From: Candidatus Eiseniibacteriota bacterium
GTDB lineage: Bacteria > Orphanbacterota > Orphanbacteria > Orphanbacterales > Orphanbacteraceae
Length of the DNA stretch: 64,000 nt
Direction: 5' to 3'
NCBI GenBank assembly: GCA_024276995.1
Contig: JAJRWB010000050.1
Coordinates: forward strand, 124,001-188,000
The position numbers and the translations under genes were made by a program. This document shows, in pieces, positions 45,571 through 54,222 of this stretch. The notes under the pieces were generated by a model. It was not told where the DNA came from. It saw only the letters and a program-made list of their open reading frames with translations, and ran no database searches. Position 1 is the first letter of the stretch. Every line of letters starts with the position of its first letter.

Positions 45571-46640
45571 GACGCGGGGAATCTCATGGTCACCCTGGCG
45601 CCTCCGCCGGGGAGATTCGACGCCTCGAGGCTGCCGCCGTGGGATTCGACGATTCGGTGCGAGATGGCGAGACCGAGCCCCGTCCCCCCTTCCCGGGTAG
45701 TGAAGAAGGGGGTGAAGAGATTCTCAAGCGCCTCCGGGGCGAAGCCGGGACCATCATCGTCGACGTGGATCGCCACGCCTCCGGGGTCGGTAGTCTCTTC
45801 CATGCTCACCGTGACCTTTCCGCCCGGTCCCGCCGACTCGCGGGCGTTCAGGATCACATTGAGCAGAACTTGGCGGATCTGTCCTTCGTCCCCCTCGATC
45901 GGCTTAAGCGGCATCGGATCGTCGAACGAGATCGACCCTCCCCGAAAATGATTCCCCTGCGGCAGGAAGGCGAGTACGTTGCCGAGCAGTGCGGGCATAT
46001 CGATCTTTTTCCGCTCGATCGGCGCGGGACGGGCGAACGAAAGAAACCGGGTGAGCACGCCGTTCAACCGTTCCGCCTCGCTCACGAGCGTGTCGAGCAG
46101 CCGCCTTTTCGGGTGGCCTTCCGCGAAATCATCGCCCAACAGCTCCGCGGCGCCCTTGATCGACGCGAGGGGATTGCGGATCTCGTGGGCGAGACCGGCC
46201 GAAAGCCGTCCCACGGCGGCGAGCTTCGCCGCGCGAACCAACTCCGCCTCGACCCGTTCTTTCTCTTCGATCGCCAGGATGAGGCGATCGCGGATCCGCT
46301 CGCCGCGGCTGACGAGTAGCCCGGTAATAAGCGCCACCGTGAGGTAGAGAATGATCTCGAGACCCTTCTCGGTGGGAGACCCCGGATCCTGCATCACCGG
46401 CCCGAGACCGAGAGCGTGGGGCATATAGAGGAGGCAGACGACGATCGCGGCGATCATCCCGGCGCGAACGCCGCCGGTAAAGCAGGCTAGGATGATCGGC
46501 AGGTAATAAAGCCGCCTGTAGATGCCGTGGTAGTAGTGGAGTTCGTGACCGGTGAAGTAGTGAAGCGACGTGACGGCGAGAATGACGGCGTAGATCGCTC
46601 CGTACCACGCCCATTTATGCTTTCGGCTCGCCTCGCTCAC
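45567..46640 (-). CDS. Sensor histidine kinase (NtrB/ZraS-like)
   Basis: 357 aa from a GTG at 46640, preceded by GGGGAGAGTGCGC; an upstream ATG at 46709 would add 23 basic residues. Several membrane spans (about 10-125) are followed by the H-box AAVGRLSAGLAHEIRNPLASIKG, N-box LLNVILNARESA, DDDGPGF and FFTTREGGTGLGLAISH. This NtrB-type kinase usually pairs with an NtrC-type regulator. The only such regulator here is at 54220-55458, across the Cus operon, and the two probably form one two-component system. There is no large periplasmic domain, so the signal is likely sensed in the membrane. Confidence 0.88.
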   Translation of the reverse strand: MSEASRKHKWAWYGAIYAVILAVTSLHYFTGHELHYYHGIYRRLYYLPIILACFTGGVRAGMIAAIVVCLLYMPHALGLGPVMQDPGSPTEKGLEIILYLTVALITGLLVSRGERIRDRLILAIEEKERVEAELVRAAKLAAVGRLSAGLAHEIRNPLASIKGAAELLGDDFAEGHPKRRLLDTLVSEAERLNGVLTRFLSFARPAPIERKKIDMPALLGNVLAFLPQGNHFRGGSISFDDPMPLKPIEGDEGQIRQVLLNVILNARESAGPGGKVTVSMEETTDPGGVAIHVDDDGPGFAPEALENLFTPFFTTREGGTGLGLAISHRIVESHGGSLEASNLPGGGARVTMRFPAS

Positions 46641-46730
46641 GCGCACTCTCCCCGGGAAGAACCCGCCCCGACGGACCCGCCCGGTCGCCGGGCGCCGCCA
46701 TGATAACACGGCACGTGGCCGGGAAGCGCC

Positions 46731-47675
46731 CTACCGCAATCCCCGGAGGGTGCGATCGAAACGCGTGTGGGGACACGGTCCATCCCGGTGATGATACTCG
46801 GTGAGCAGGTGGAGCGCCTCGTCGATCTTCGCGGAGAGTTCTTCCCGGCTGTCGGACGTGTCCCACTCCCACCGGCGCTCCGTTCCGGGAAAACGGAGGA
46901 CCAGCTCGTCCCCGTCCCCCGATTCGGAAGGCTCGATTCCCACGGAGGGAATCTCCCCCCCCGAGGGGGGGACTCCGTCGTCGAGCAGGGTGAGAGCGAA
47001 ACAGGGGGAATCGGAAAGGGCGCGGAGCAGTTGATTCCTGAGCGATGCAGGAGCGCCGTTACCGCTTATTTCCACACGGGTCCGCGCCTCGCATGCCTCC
47101 GTCACGCCGTATGCCGACTTGATCAGGCCGCCATCCCCGAAGAAATCGTTCAGGTCCGCCGCGATTCGCGGCATCATGTTCGACACCGCCCCCGAAACGA
47201 GAAGCTGGTACATGAACGCGGGCGGCACTTCGCCCGCCCGGACCGCGTTCGCTTCCACCAGGGTGGAATATTCCCCCAGCCAGATCGCTTGTCCGAACCG
47301 CTTGTCCTCGAGGGAGAGCGTCATTCGCACACCCAAATCCTGATCGGAAGAGACGGCGGCCCTTCGCAGCTCGACAATCTCGTGGCGAAGAACCACATCG
47401 TAATCGTCGTCCGGATCAAGGGTGATGTTCTGAAAGACGCCGAGACGCCGCAGGTTGTCTCTGAGCGACCGGCGAAACGCCGCGACGGGGATTTCGATAT
47501 ACCAGTCGCCGTCGGTGCGGATATCCGCATCCAGGTCGAACGGCGGGAGATAGACGGTGAGACCCGTAGCGACGCAGACGAGCAGATCCTCCCCCTCGGG
47601 ACCCTCGCCGATACCCGCACCGGCGCTTCCCGCCGCAAGGAGAAGCGCCGCCGCCATGGTTACCTTCTTAATCAA
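46731..47675 (-). CDS. Exported protein of unknown function in the Cus-type operon
   Basis: About 314 aa if it starts at the TTG at 47675, which gives a proper signal peptide (MIKKVTMAAALLLAAGSAGAG) and overlaps the CusA stop; an ATG at 47657 is the alternative. Residues about 45-200 (IPVAAFRRSLRDNLRRLGVFQNITL, YDVVLRHEIVELRRAA, LGVRMTLSLEDKRFGQAIWLGEY) weakly resemble the ABC-transporter auxiliary/PqiC-like lipoprotein fold, but there is no lipobox Cys. The C-terminal third is acidic and unassigned. I do not recognise a specific function. Confidence 0.55.
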   Translation of the reverse strand: MIKKVTMAAALLLAAGSAGAGIGEGPEGEDLLVCVATGLTVYLPPFDLDADIRTDGDWYIEIPVAAFRRSLRDNLRRLGVFQNITLDPDDDYDVVLRHEIVELRRAAVSSDQDLGVRMTLSLEDKRFGQAIWLGEYSTLVEANAVRAGEVPPAFMYQLLVSGAVSNMMPRIAADLNDFFGDGGLIKSAYGVTEACEARTRVEISGNGAPASLRNQLLRALSDSPCFALTLLDDGVPPSGGEIPSVGIEPSESGDGDELVLRFPGTERRWEWDTSDSREELSAKIDEALHLLTEYHHRDGPCPHTRFDRTLRGLR

Positions 47676-50600
47676 TCTTCTTCGGCTCCTTCGGATAGCG
47701 ACCACCCTGCCACACGGAGTAGATCGCCGGAATCACGATGAGCGTCTGGATGGTCGACGTGATCAACCCTCCCACCATGGGCGCCGCGATCCGTTTCATC
47801 ACCGACGCCCCGATCTCCATCTCTCCGCCGATCATGATCGGCAAGAGTCCGATCAACGTGGTCGCCACCGTCATGATCTTCGGCCTCACACGATCGACGG
47901 CGCCTTCCATGATCGCCTTGTGCAGGTCCTTCCGGTTATGAAGCCGGCCCTCCTTCCGGTAACGCTCGGTCGCCTCGTCGAGATAGACCTGCATGACGAT
48001 TCCCGTCTCCGCGGCAAGCCCCACGACGGCGATGAAACCGACCCACACCGCAACGGACGTGTTGTATCCAAGAAAATACATCAACCAGATACCGCCCACC
48101 ACGGCGAACGGAAGGGGGATCATGCAGATCAGGCTCTCGTTCACCTTCTTGAAGTGGAAGAAGAGAAGGAGGAACACGAGAAACACGGTGAGCGGTATGA
48201 GAATCCGCAGCTTTCTCGCCGCTTCCTGCATGTACTCGAACTGCCCCGACCAGATGATCGAGTAGCCCGCCGGGAGCTTGATGTTTTCCTGCACCGCCTT
48301 TTGCGCTCTCTTGACATACGTGCCGACATCGATCCCCTGGATATCGACGAATACCCATACCGTCCGCCTCGCATTTTCCGTCTGGATAAGCGGGGGACCC
48401 TTGACGATCTCGATGTCGGCGAGCTGTTCGATCGGCACCTGCGCACCGGTCGGCGTCGGCACGAGAACATTCCTCAGATCGTCGATATTGTCCCGTAGCT
48501 CCCTCGGATAGCGCACGTTCACCGGGTAGCGCTCGAGTCCCTCCACCGTCTCGGTGACGTTCATCCCGCCGATGGCGCTCAGGATGATGTCCTGCACGTC
48601 CCCGACGTTCAGCCCGTACCGCGCGGCGGCGTCGCGATCGATATTGAAGTCGATGAAGTTTCCGCCGACGGCGCGCTGGGAATAGGCGGAAAGCGTGCCG
48701 TCCACCCCCTTGACGACCGCCTCGATCTTCTCGCCGATCGCCGAGAGAGTATCGAGATCGGGACCGAGGATCTTGATCCCCACGGGGGTCTTAATCCCCG
48801 TGGAAAGCATGTCGATCCTCGTCTTGATCGGCATGGTCCACGCATTGGTCAATCCGGGGAATTGAATCGCGGCGTCCATTTCCCTGATAAGCGAATCGAC
48901 GGTGACCCCTTCGCGCCACTTCGATTCGTCCTTCTCGAGCATGATCGTCGTCTCGACCATCGACAACGGTGCCGGATCGGTCGGCGTTTCCGCGCGGCCG
49001 ATCTTGCCGAGCACGTGATGGACTTCCGGAAACGTTTTGATGATCTTATCGGTCTGCTGCAGAATCTCCTTCGCCTTGGTGATCGACAGCCCCGGCGGCG
49101 TGGTCGGCATGTAGAGGAGGTCCCCTTCGTACAGAGGAGGCATGAACTCCGAACCGAGTTTCCTCGCCGGGAAAACAGTGACCACCAGGACGAGCCCGGC
49201 GATCACCAGGGTGGCGATCCTATGGTTCAACACGGCCCGGATCACGGGGCGGTATGAAGCGATGATCACCCGGCTGAGCGGGTTATCCTTCTCCGTTCGC
49301 ATCTTTCCACGAACGAAAACGGTCATGAGCGCGGGGATCAGCGTCACCGCCAGGATCGAAGAGGCCGCTATGGCGAAAGTCTTCGTGTAGGCGAGCGGCT
49401 TGAAGAGCCGGCCCGACTGCTGGGTGAGCGCGAACACCGGCATGAAGGAGACGGTGATGATGAGGAGCGCGAAAAAGAGCGCGGGCCCGACTTCCACCGC
49501 GGCATGGTAGATCCGCTCCTTGTGTGGGATCGACGCGTCCTCCCGTTCGAGATGCTTGTGGGCATTCTCGACGAGCACGATCGCCGCGTCCACCATCACC
49601 CCGATGGCGATGGCGATCCCTCCCAACGACATGATATTCGCGTTGATACCCAGAAAATTCATCAGCCCGAGCGAGGCGAGCACACCTACGGGAAGCGTGG
49701 TGATCACCACCGCCGCCGACGGCAGGTGGAGAAGGAAGATGATGCAGATCACCGCGACGACGATCATCTCCTCGATCAGCTTTCTCGACAGCGTGTGCAC
49801 CGCTTCGCGGATGAGCACGCTCCGGTCGTAACCGACATCGACCTCCACGCCGGGGGGGAATCCCTGCTTCAGCGATTCGAGCTTCTCCTTCACCTTATCG
49901 ATCACTTCGAGGGCGTTCTCGCCGTAGCGCATGACGACGATCCCCCCCACCACTTCCCCCTCGCCGTTCCACTCGGCGAGACCGCGCCTCAGCTCCGGCC
50001 CGATGACGATATTCGCCACATCCTCGAGGAGGATCGGCGTGCCGCCGGAGCCGACTCCGAGAACGACCTTCTTCAGATCTTCCACACCGGTGAGGTATCC
50101 CTTGCCGCGAACCATGAACTCCATCTCGCCCATTTCGATGAGCCGGCCGCCCACATCGTTGTTCGACCGCTTGATCGCCTGGCGGACTTTCTGGATCGGA
50201 ATGTCGTACGCCTGGAGCGCCCGGGGATCGACCTCCACCTGGTACTGGCGGACGAAACCGCCGAGAGTGGCGACCTCGGAAACGCCCGGCACGGTCATCA
50301 GTTCATACTTGATGAAGAAATCTTGGAGCGACCGAAGCTGGGAGAGATCGTTCTGTCCCGTCGTATCGATGAGGACATACTCGTAGACCCAGCCGAGGCC
50401 TGTGGCATCGGGGCCGAGCTTCGCCGTGGCGTTTTCGGGTAGCTGCACCTGGCTCAGGTATTCGAGCACCCGGCTTCGCGCCCAGTAGATATCGGTGCCG
50501 TCTTCGAAGAGAATGTAGACGAAACCGAAGCCGAAGAACGAATAGCCTCGCACGACCGTCGCCTTCGGTACGTTGAGCATCGCCGTGGTGAGCGGGTAGA

Positions 50601-50796
50601 CCACCTGGTCCTCCACCACATCGGGCGACTGGCCGCCGAAATCGACCTGCACGATCACCTGCACGTCCGACAGGTCCGGAATGGCGTCGAGCTTGATGTT
50701 GACGATCGAATAGATCCCGCCGAATACGACGAACCCCGTCAGGATGAACACGATCGCCCGGTTGTCGATGCTGAATCGGATCAGTTTCTCGAGCAT
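47668..50796 (-). CDS. cusA: Heavy-metal efflux RND permease (CusA/CzcA family)
   Basis: 1042 aa, the full length for the HME-RND family. Motifs: the N-terminal FVVFGGIYSIVNIKLDAIPDLSDVQVIV, the helix-4 signature GGIAIAIGVMVDAAIVLVENAHKHLE, and a C-terminal repeat of the fold with FIAVVGLAAETGIVMQVYLDEA. It uses the proton gradient to drive Cu(I)/Ag(I) or divalent metals out through CusB and CusC, encoded just upstream. CusA-type specificity is favoured by neighbours with Cu-type Cys/Met/His motifs, but Zn/Co/Cd cannot be excluded. Confidence 0.93.
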   Translation of the reverse strand: MLEKLIRFSIDNRAIVFILTGFVVFGGIYSIVNIKLDAIPDLSDVQVIVQVDFGGQSPDVVEDQVVYPLTTAMLNVPKATVVRGYSFFGFGFVYILFEDGTDIYWARSRVLEYLSQVQLPENATAKLGPDATGLGWVYEYVLIDTTGQNDLSQLRSLQDFFIKYELMTVPGVSEVATLGGFVRQYQVEVDPRALQAYDIPIQKVRQAIKRSNNDVGGRLIEMGEMEFMVRGKGYLTGVEDLKKVVLGVGSGGTPILLEDVANIVIGPELRRGLAEWNGEGEVVGGIVVMRYGENALEVIDKVKEKLESLKQGFPPGVEVDVGYDRSVLIREAVHTLSRKLIEEMIVVAVICIIFLLHLPSAAVVITTLPVGVLASLGLMNFLGINANIMSLGGIAIAIGVMVDAAIVLVENAHKHLEREDASIPHKERIYHAAVEVGPALFFALLIITVSFMPVFALTQQSGRLFKPLAYTKTFAIAASSILAVTLIPALMTVFVRGKMRTEKDNPLSRVIIASYRPVIRAVLNHRIATLVIAGLVLVVTVFPARKLGSEFMPPLYEGDLLYMPTTPPGLSITKAKEILQQTDKIIKTFPEVHHVLGKIGRAETPTDPAPLSMVETTIMLEKDESKWREGVTVDSLIREMDAAIQFPGLTNAWTMPIKTRIDMLSTGIKTPVGIKILGPDLDTLSAIGEKIEAVVKGVDGTLSAYSQRAVGGNFIDFNIDRDAAARYGLNVGDVQDIILSAIGGMNVTETVEGLERYPVNVRYPRELRDNIDDLRNVLVPTPTGAQVPIEQLADIEIVKGPPLIQTENARRTVWVFVDIQGIDVGTYVKRAQKAVQENIKLPAGYSIIWSGQFEYMQEAARKLRILIPLTVFLVFLLLFFHFKKVNESLICMIPLPFAVVGGIWLMYFLGYNTSVAVWVGFIAVVGLAAETGIVMQVYLDEATERYRKEGRLHNRKDLHKAIMEGAVDRVRPKIMTVATTLIGLLPIMIGGEMEIGASVMKRIAAPMVGGLITSTIQTLIVIPAIYSVWQGGRYPKEPKKID

Positions 50797-50808
50797 TTCG
50801 TCCTTCCC

Positions 50809-52578
50809 CTACTCGGCTTTATGCATCGCCGAATCGAGCTCGGCGAGATAGTGCTCCGGGTCCTTTTCGAAGTCCGCCTGGCAGCCGGGACAGCAGTAAT
50901 AAACTCGCATGCCGTTGTATTCCGTGTACGGGTCACCCTCTTTCACCGTCGCCGTCCCTTTTCGGACGGGACACATGATGGTGATCGACCCGTCCGGTTC
51001 GATCGACACCGCATTCGCCACCGGCTTTCCCTCGAACTTCGCCTTGAAGTGCGGACTCCATGCGCCGCCATTCCCGTTGTCGCCGGCATGGTCGTCGCCC
51101 ATACCCTGCTCCATTTCGGCGACCTCGATCTTCTTCTCGGTCTCGATCTCTTTCGCGAGCTCCGGTGTCTCCGCCTCCATCATCTTCCTGAGAGCTTCCT
51201 GGAACGACGATTCCGAATCGAGGAGGAACTGCGCGCTTGTCACCACCCTCTCGCCGGGAACGACGCCCGCGAGAACCTGCACCTTGTTGTCCTGGCCGTA
51301 CGATCCGAGGAGCACATCGGTGGGGATGAAACGCCCCTCCCCGCGGGTGACGAATATGACCGACCGCTTTCCGGAGTGGATCACCGCCTCGGCCGGCAGC
51401 AGCGTGGCGTCCTCGGAGATCACACTCTGGATGACCACGTCGGCGTACATTCCCGGCTTCAGCTTCAGGTCCGGGTTCGGAAACTCGAGCCGGATCTTGA
51501 GATCTCTCGTCTTCGCGTTGAGCACGGGAGAGATGAAAGTCACCTTCCCCCGGAACGTCGTGCCCGGCATGAAGGCGAGATCCATCGTCGCTTCCTGGCC
51601 GACCCAGATATGGGGGAGGTCCGCATCGAACACCGACGCCTCCACCCAGATGGTGGAAAGGTCGGCGATGTGGTACAGGTCGGTTCCGGGCACCACCTTC
51701 TGCCCGGGGAGAGCGTTCTTCATGGTCACCACGCCGGTGAAGGGCGATCGGAGAACCATCGTTTTGCTCACTTCGCCGCTCTTCGCGAGGGCGTCGATCT
51801 GCGCGCCGGTGATATCCCAGTAAAGGAGCCGCCGGCGCGTCGATGCGAGGGTGCGCTTCGCCCCTTCGACCACGCTTTTCGAAGAACTCTCCTCGAGTTT
51901 CTCCATGTTGCGCAGCGCGATCAGGTATTCCTCCTGGGTGGACACGAGCTGCGGCGAGTAGATATCGAGAAGCCGGTCTCCCTTGCGCACCGACTGCCCC
52001 GTTTCGTCGACGAACACCGTGTCGATCCATCCGGCGATCTTCAGGTTGATGATCCCCACCTGGGTTTCATCTTCCACGATTTCCCCGGTGGCGCGGATCG
52101 TCTTCGTCAGTCTTCCTCTTTGCACCTCGGCGGTCCGGACGCCGATGTTCTGCACCACCCGCGGGTCGATTTCCACCGCCCTTTCCGATTCCACCTCGTC
52201 TTCGTACACCGGGACGAGATCCATCCCCATGGGCGACTTGCCCGGCTTGTCCGACACGAACGACGGGTTCATCGGCGCCACCCAGTACTTGATGACGCGC
52301 TCTTTCTTCCCGCCGGAACCGGCGGCGCCCCCACCGCTCTTAATCGGGTTCAGATCCATCTTGCAGATCGGGCATTGTCCCGGCCCCTTCTGGATCACAT
52401 TTGGATGCATGCCGCACGTGTAGAGGCCGGTACCTGCTTCGTCGCCGGAAGCGACGACGGCCTGGCCGCCACCTTGCGCACGAAACATCATGAACCCGCC
52501 GCCGAGACCGAGGCCGAAGAGGATGAGCCCCCCCACGACGATCGGGATCAGCGGAAAACTCTTCTTCTTGTCTGTCAT
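50809..52578 (-). CDS. cusB: RND periplasmic adaptor with metal-binding and YHS domains (CusB family)
   Basis: 589 aa from the ATG at 52578. An N-terminal membrane anchor (IPIVVGGLILFGLGLGGGFMM) is followed by a heavy-metal-binding domain (TCGMHPNVIQKGPGQCPICKMDLNP) and a second truncated copy (YWVAPMNPSFVSDKPGKSPMGMDLVP). Next come the adaptor barrel and hairpin (WIDTVFVDETGQSVRKGDRL). A C-terminal YHS domain (CPVRKG, NGMRVYYCCPGCQADFEKDPEHY) is an addition to the usual CusB. The protein links CusA to the outer-membrane channel and probably hands over metal. Spacing to cusA is 12 bases. Confidence 0.92.
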   Translation of the reverse strand: MTDKKKSFPLIPIVVGGLILFGLGLGGGFMMFRAQGGGQAVVASGDEAGTGLYTCGMHPNVIQKGPGQCPICKMDLNPIKSGGGAAGSGGKKERVIKYWVAPMNPSFVSDKPGKSPMGMDLVPVYEDEVESERAVEIDPRVVQNIGVRTAEVQRGRLTKTIRATGEIVEDETQVGIINLKIAGWIDTVFVDETGQSVRKGDRLLDIYSPQLVSTQEEYLIALRNMEKLEESSSKSVVEGAKRTLASTRRRLLYWDITGAQIDALAKSGEVSKTMVLRSPFTGVVTMKNALPGQKVVPGTDLYHIADLSTIWVEASVFDADLPHIWVGQEATMDLAFMPGTTFRGKVTFISPVLNAKTRDLKIRLEFPNPDLKLKPGMYADVVIQSVISEDATLLPAEAVIHSGKRSVIFVTRGEGRFIPTDVLLGSYGQDNKVQVLAGVVPGERVVTSAQFLLDSESSFQEALRKMMEAETPELAKEIETEKKIEVAEMEQGMGDDHAGDNGNGGAWSPHFKAKFEGKPVANAVSIEPDGSITIMCPVRKGTATVKEGDPYTEYNGMRVYYCCPGCQADFEKDPEHYLAELDSAMHKAE

Positions 52579-52604
52579 CGTTCGGATCCCTTTCCCGGTG
52601 AAGG

Positions 52605-53900
52605 TCACCGCGCCGCGCGCGGAGGATATACGGCATCCGCCGTGTCGAAACCGACGAAACGCTCGAGAGACGAAACTTCCTGGCGGTACCGGGAGACCGA
52701 TTCATGGTATCCCAGCTCCACGTCGAGAAGCGACTTTTCGGCAAGAATCAGGTCGGCGAAATTCACATCCCCCGTGGCGTATCCCGCCATGGCGGATTCG
52801 TACGTGCTTTCCGCTTGTGGAATGAGACCGGTTTCGTAAAGGGCGATCGACTCTTCGAGCGAGCGGATCGTGCGGAGCGCCCCTTCGATATCCGCCGCGA
52901 TCCGGATCCGGGTATCGTCGCGCATCTCTTCCGCCGCACGAAGCCGCGCCGCCTGCGCGCTCTCCCGATCCCGAATATCGCCGCGATAGAGGGGAACGCT
53001 CACCATCGCCCCGAGAGACCAGCTGTCCCGGCCGTTGAAATCGCCGGGGAGATCGCTGTTTCCGATTTCCGCCCATCCCGCGGCGAGCGAGAAGTCGGGG
53101 GAATAGTCCTTTCGTACCAGCGAAAGGGCGAGCCGGGCCTTGCGGATCATCTCCTCGTCCGCCGCGAGATCGGGGTTCACCTTGAAAGCATCTTCGAGAA
53201 CAGAGGACGTGTCGATCGAGACGAGGGGAGTCGCCGTCGTCTCGAGGGGAGGGACGTCGCTCTTCGTGCCCACGACGGCGGCGAGACGCTCCACCAGAGC
53301 GTCCCTCATGCCGCGGAGCTTGATGATCCTGTTCTCCACGCCGGTCTGCATGAGCTGCACCTGGAAAAGGTTCGCCTGATCCCCCGCACCGGTGGAGTAA
53401 TTCGCCTCCGCGGCGCGCAGGATGTCGCCGAGGAGCGCCTGTTCCTCGTCGGCGATGGCGATCGATCGATCGACGCGGTAGATCTCCCAGAAAACGGTCT
53501 TCACACTTCGGAGAATATCCGCCGCCGTGGCGTCACGGAAAAAACCGAGACGCGCCGCTTCCGCACCGGCCACATCTTTGCGCAACCCCCTCTTTCCGAA
53601 GAAGGGGAACATCTGCGACGCGGCGATCCTCGCCCTTTGCGGCCCGCCTCTCGTTTCCACCGCCACCGGAGAGTAGCCGAACGAGATGTTCGGGTCGGGG
53701 AGACGGTCTGCGGCATTGCTCTCGTGCTCCGCACCTTCGACGCTTGAAGTTCGGGATGCAAGCATCCGGTTCGACCGGAGCGATTCGCCGAGCAGCGTGC
53801 CGAGAATCGTTTCCGGAGCCTCCCCTTCGCCCCTGGCCGTTGGTGGAAGCAGCATCAGAAATGCCGCTCCCAGACCGAGAAGATGTAGGGCATTCCTCAT
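52605..53900 (-). CDS. cusC: TolC-family outer-membrane efflux protein (CusC-like)
   Basis: 431 aa from the ATG at 53900, with GGAAAGGAAATTC upstream. Signal: LGLGAAFLMLLPPTARG. TolC/OEP features include ANYSTGAGDQANLFQVQLMQTGVENRI and YESAMAGYATGDVNFADLILAEKSLLDVE, the paired helical-barrel repeats. It is the first gene of the efflux operon and lies 43 bases after the predicted start of a sigma-54 transcript. It forms the outer-membrane exit duct for the CusA pump. Confidence 0.9.
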   Translation of the reverse strand: MRNALHLLGLGAAFLMLLPPTARGEGEAPETILGTLLGESLRSNRMLASRTSSVEGAEHESNAADRLPDPNISFGYSPVAVETRGGPQRARIAASQMFPFFGKRGLRKDVAGAEAARLGFFRDATAADILRSVKTVFWEIYRVDRSIAIADEEQALLGDILRAAEANYSTGAGDQANLFQVQLMQTGVENRIIKLRGMRDALVERLAAVVGTKSDVPPLETTATPLVSIDTSSVLEDAFKVNPDLAADEEMIRKARLALSLVRKDYSPDFSLAAGWAEIGNSDLPGDFNGRDSWSLGAMVSVPLYRGDIRDRESAQAARLRAAEEMRDDTRIRIAADIEGALRTIRSLEESIALYETGLIPQAESTYESAMAGYATGDVNFADLILAEKSLLDVELGYHESVSRYRQEVSSLERFVGFDTADAVYPPRAAR

Positions 53901-53954
53901 GTAGAATTTCCTTTCCCGCTCAAAAGAGTGTTCCATGATCTGTCCGCCTCTTCC

Positions 53955-53969
53955 GCACGGATCGTGCCA
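53955..53969 (-). promoter_or_regulatory. Sigma-54 promoter of the Cus-type efflux operon
   Basis: Reading the minus strand: TTGGCACGATCCGTGCG, against the consensus TGGCACG-N4-TTGC(A/T). GG (53968-53967) and GC (53956-53955) are separated by exactly ten bases. The only mismatch in the core is GTGC for TTGC. The predicted start near 53943 gives a leader of about 43 bases to the cusC ATG. The NtrC-type gene lies immediately upstream. Confidence 0.8.
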
Positions 53970-54075
53970 ACTTGTGATTCGATCGACAATCAGCTAAAAC
54001 CCAACCAGTTACACCGTCTCCCCTACAAAGAATTCTCATTCTCGCCCGCCCTGAAGAACAGAGGGGTGAAGACTA

Positions 54076-54222
54076 TTATCCATCCGGGCGAGCATTATCT
54101 CCGCCCAAATCGTACTTTTCGATCCTGTAGAGAAGAATATGCCTCGGCACTTTCAAGTATTGCGCCGTCTTCGATTTATTCCCCTCGAAGCGCTCGAGTG
54201 CTTTTCGTATGACCTCCCGCTA
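54076..54222 (-). other. Intact Fis-type helix-turn-helix coding segment behind an in-frame TAG
   Basis: Beyond the TAG (54220-54222) the same frame continues for 47 codons to a TAA (54076-54078). It encodes REVIRKALERFEGNKSKTAQY followed by LKVPRHILLYRIEKYDLG, exactly the missing Fis-type DNA-binding domain of the activator. The codon before it should be Glu (GAG), so a single G-to-T change in GAG explains the stop. The remaining 100 bases to cusC hold the sigma-54 promoter. Confidence 0.9.

Noticed and set aside
45741-46319. Plus-strand open frames under the histidine kinase
   Set aside because: They are antisense to the clear H, N and G boxes and have no start signals or domains.
54220-54222. 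TAG read as pyrrolysine in the NtrC-type regulator
   Set aside because: The position is a Glu in this family and has no catalytic role; TAG also ends crcB and the aldo/keto reductase gene normally. A nonsense change or error is simpler.
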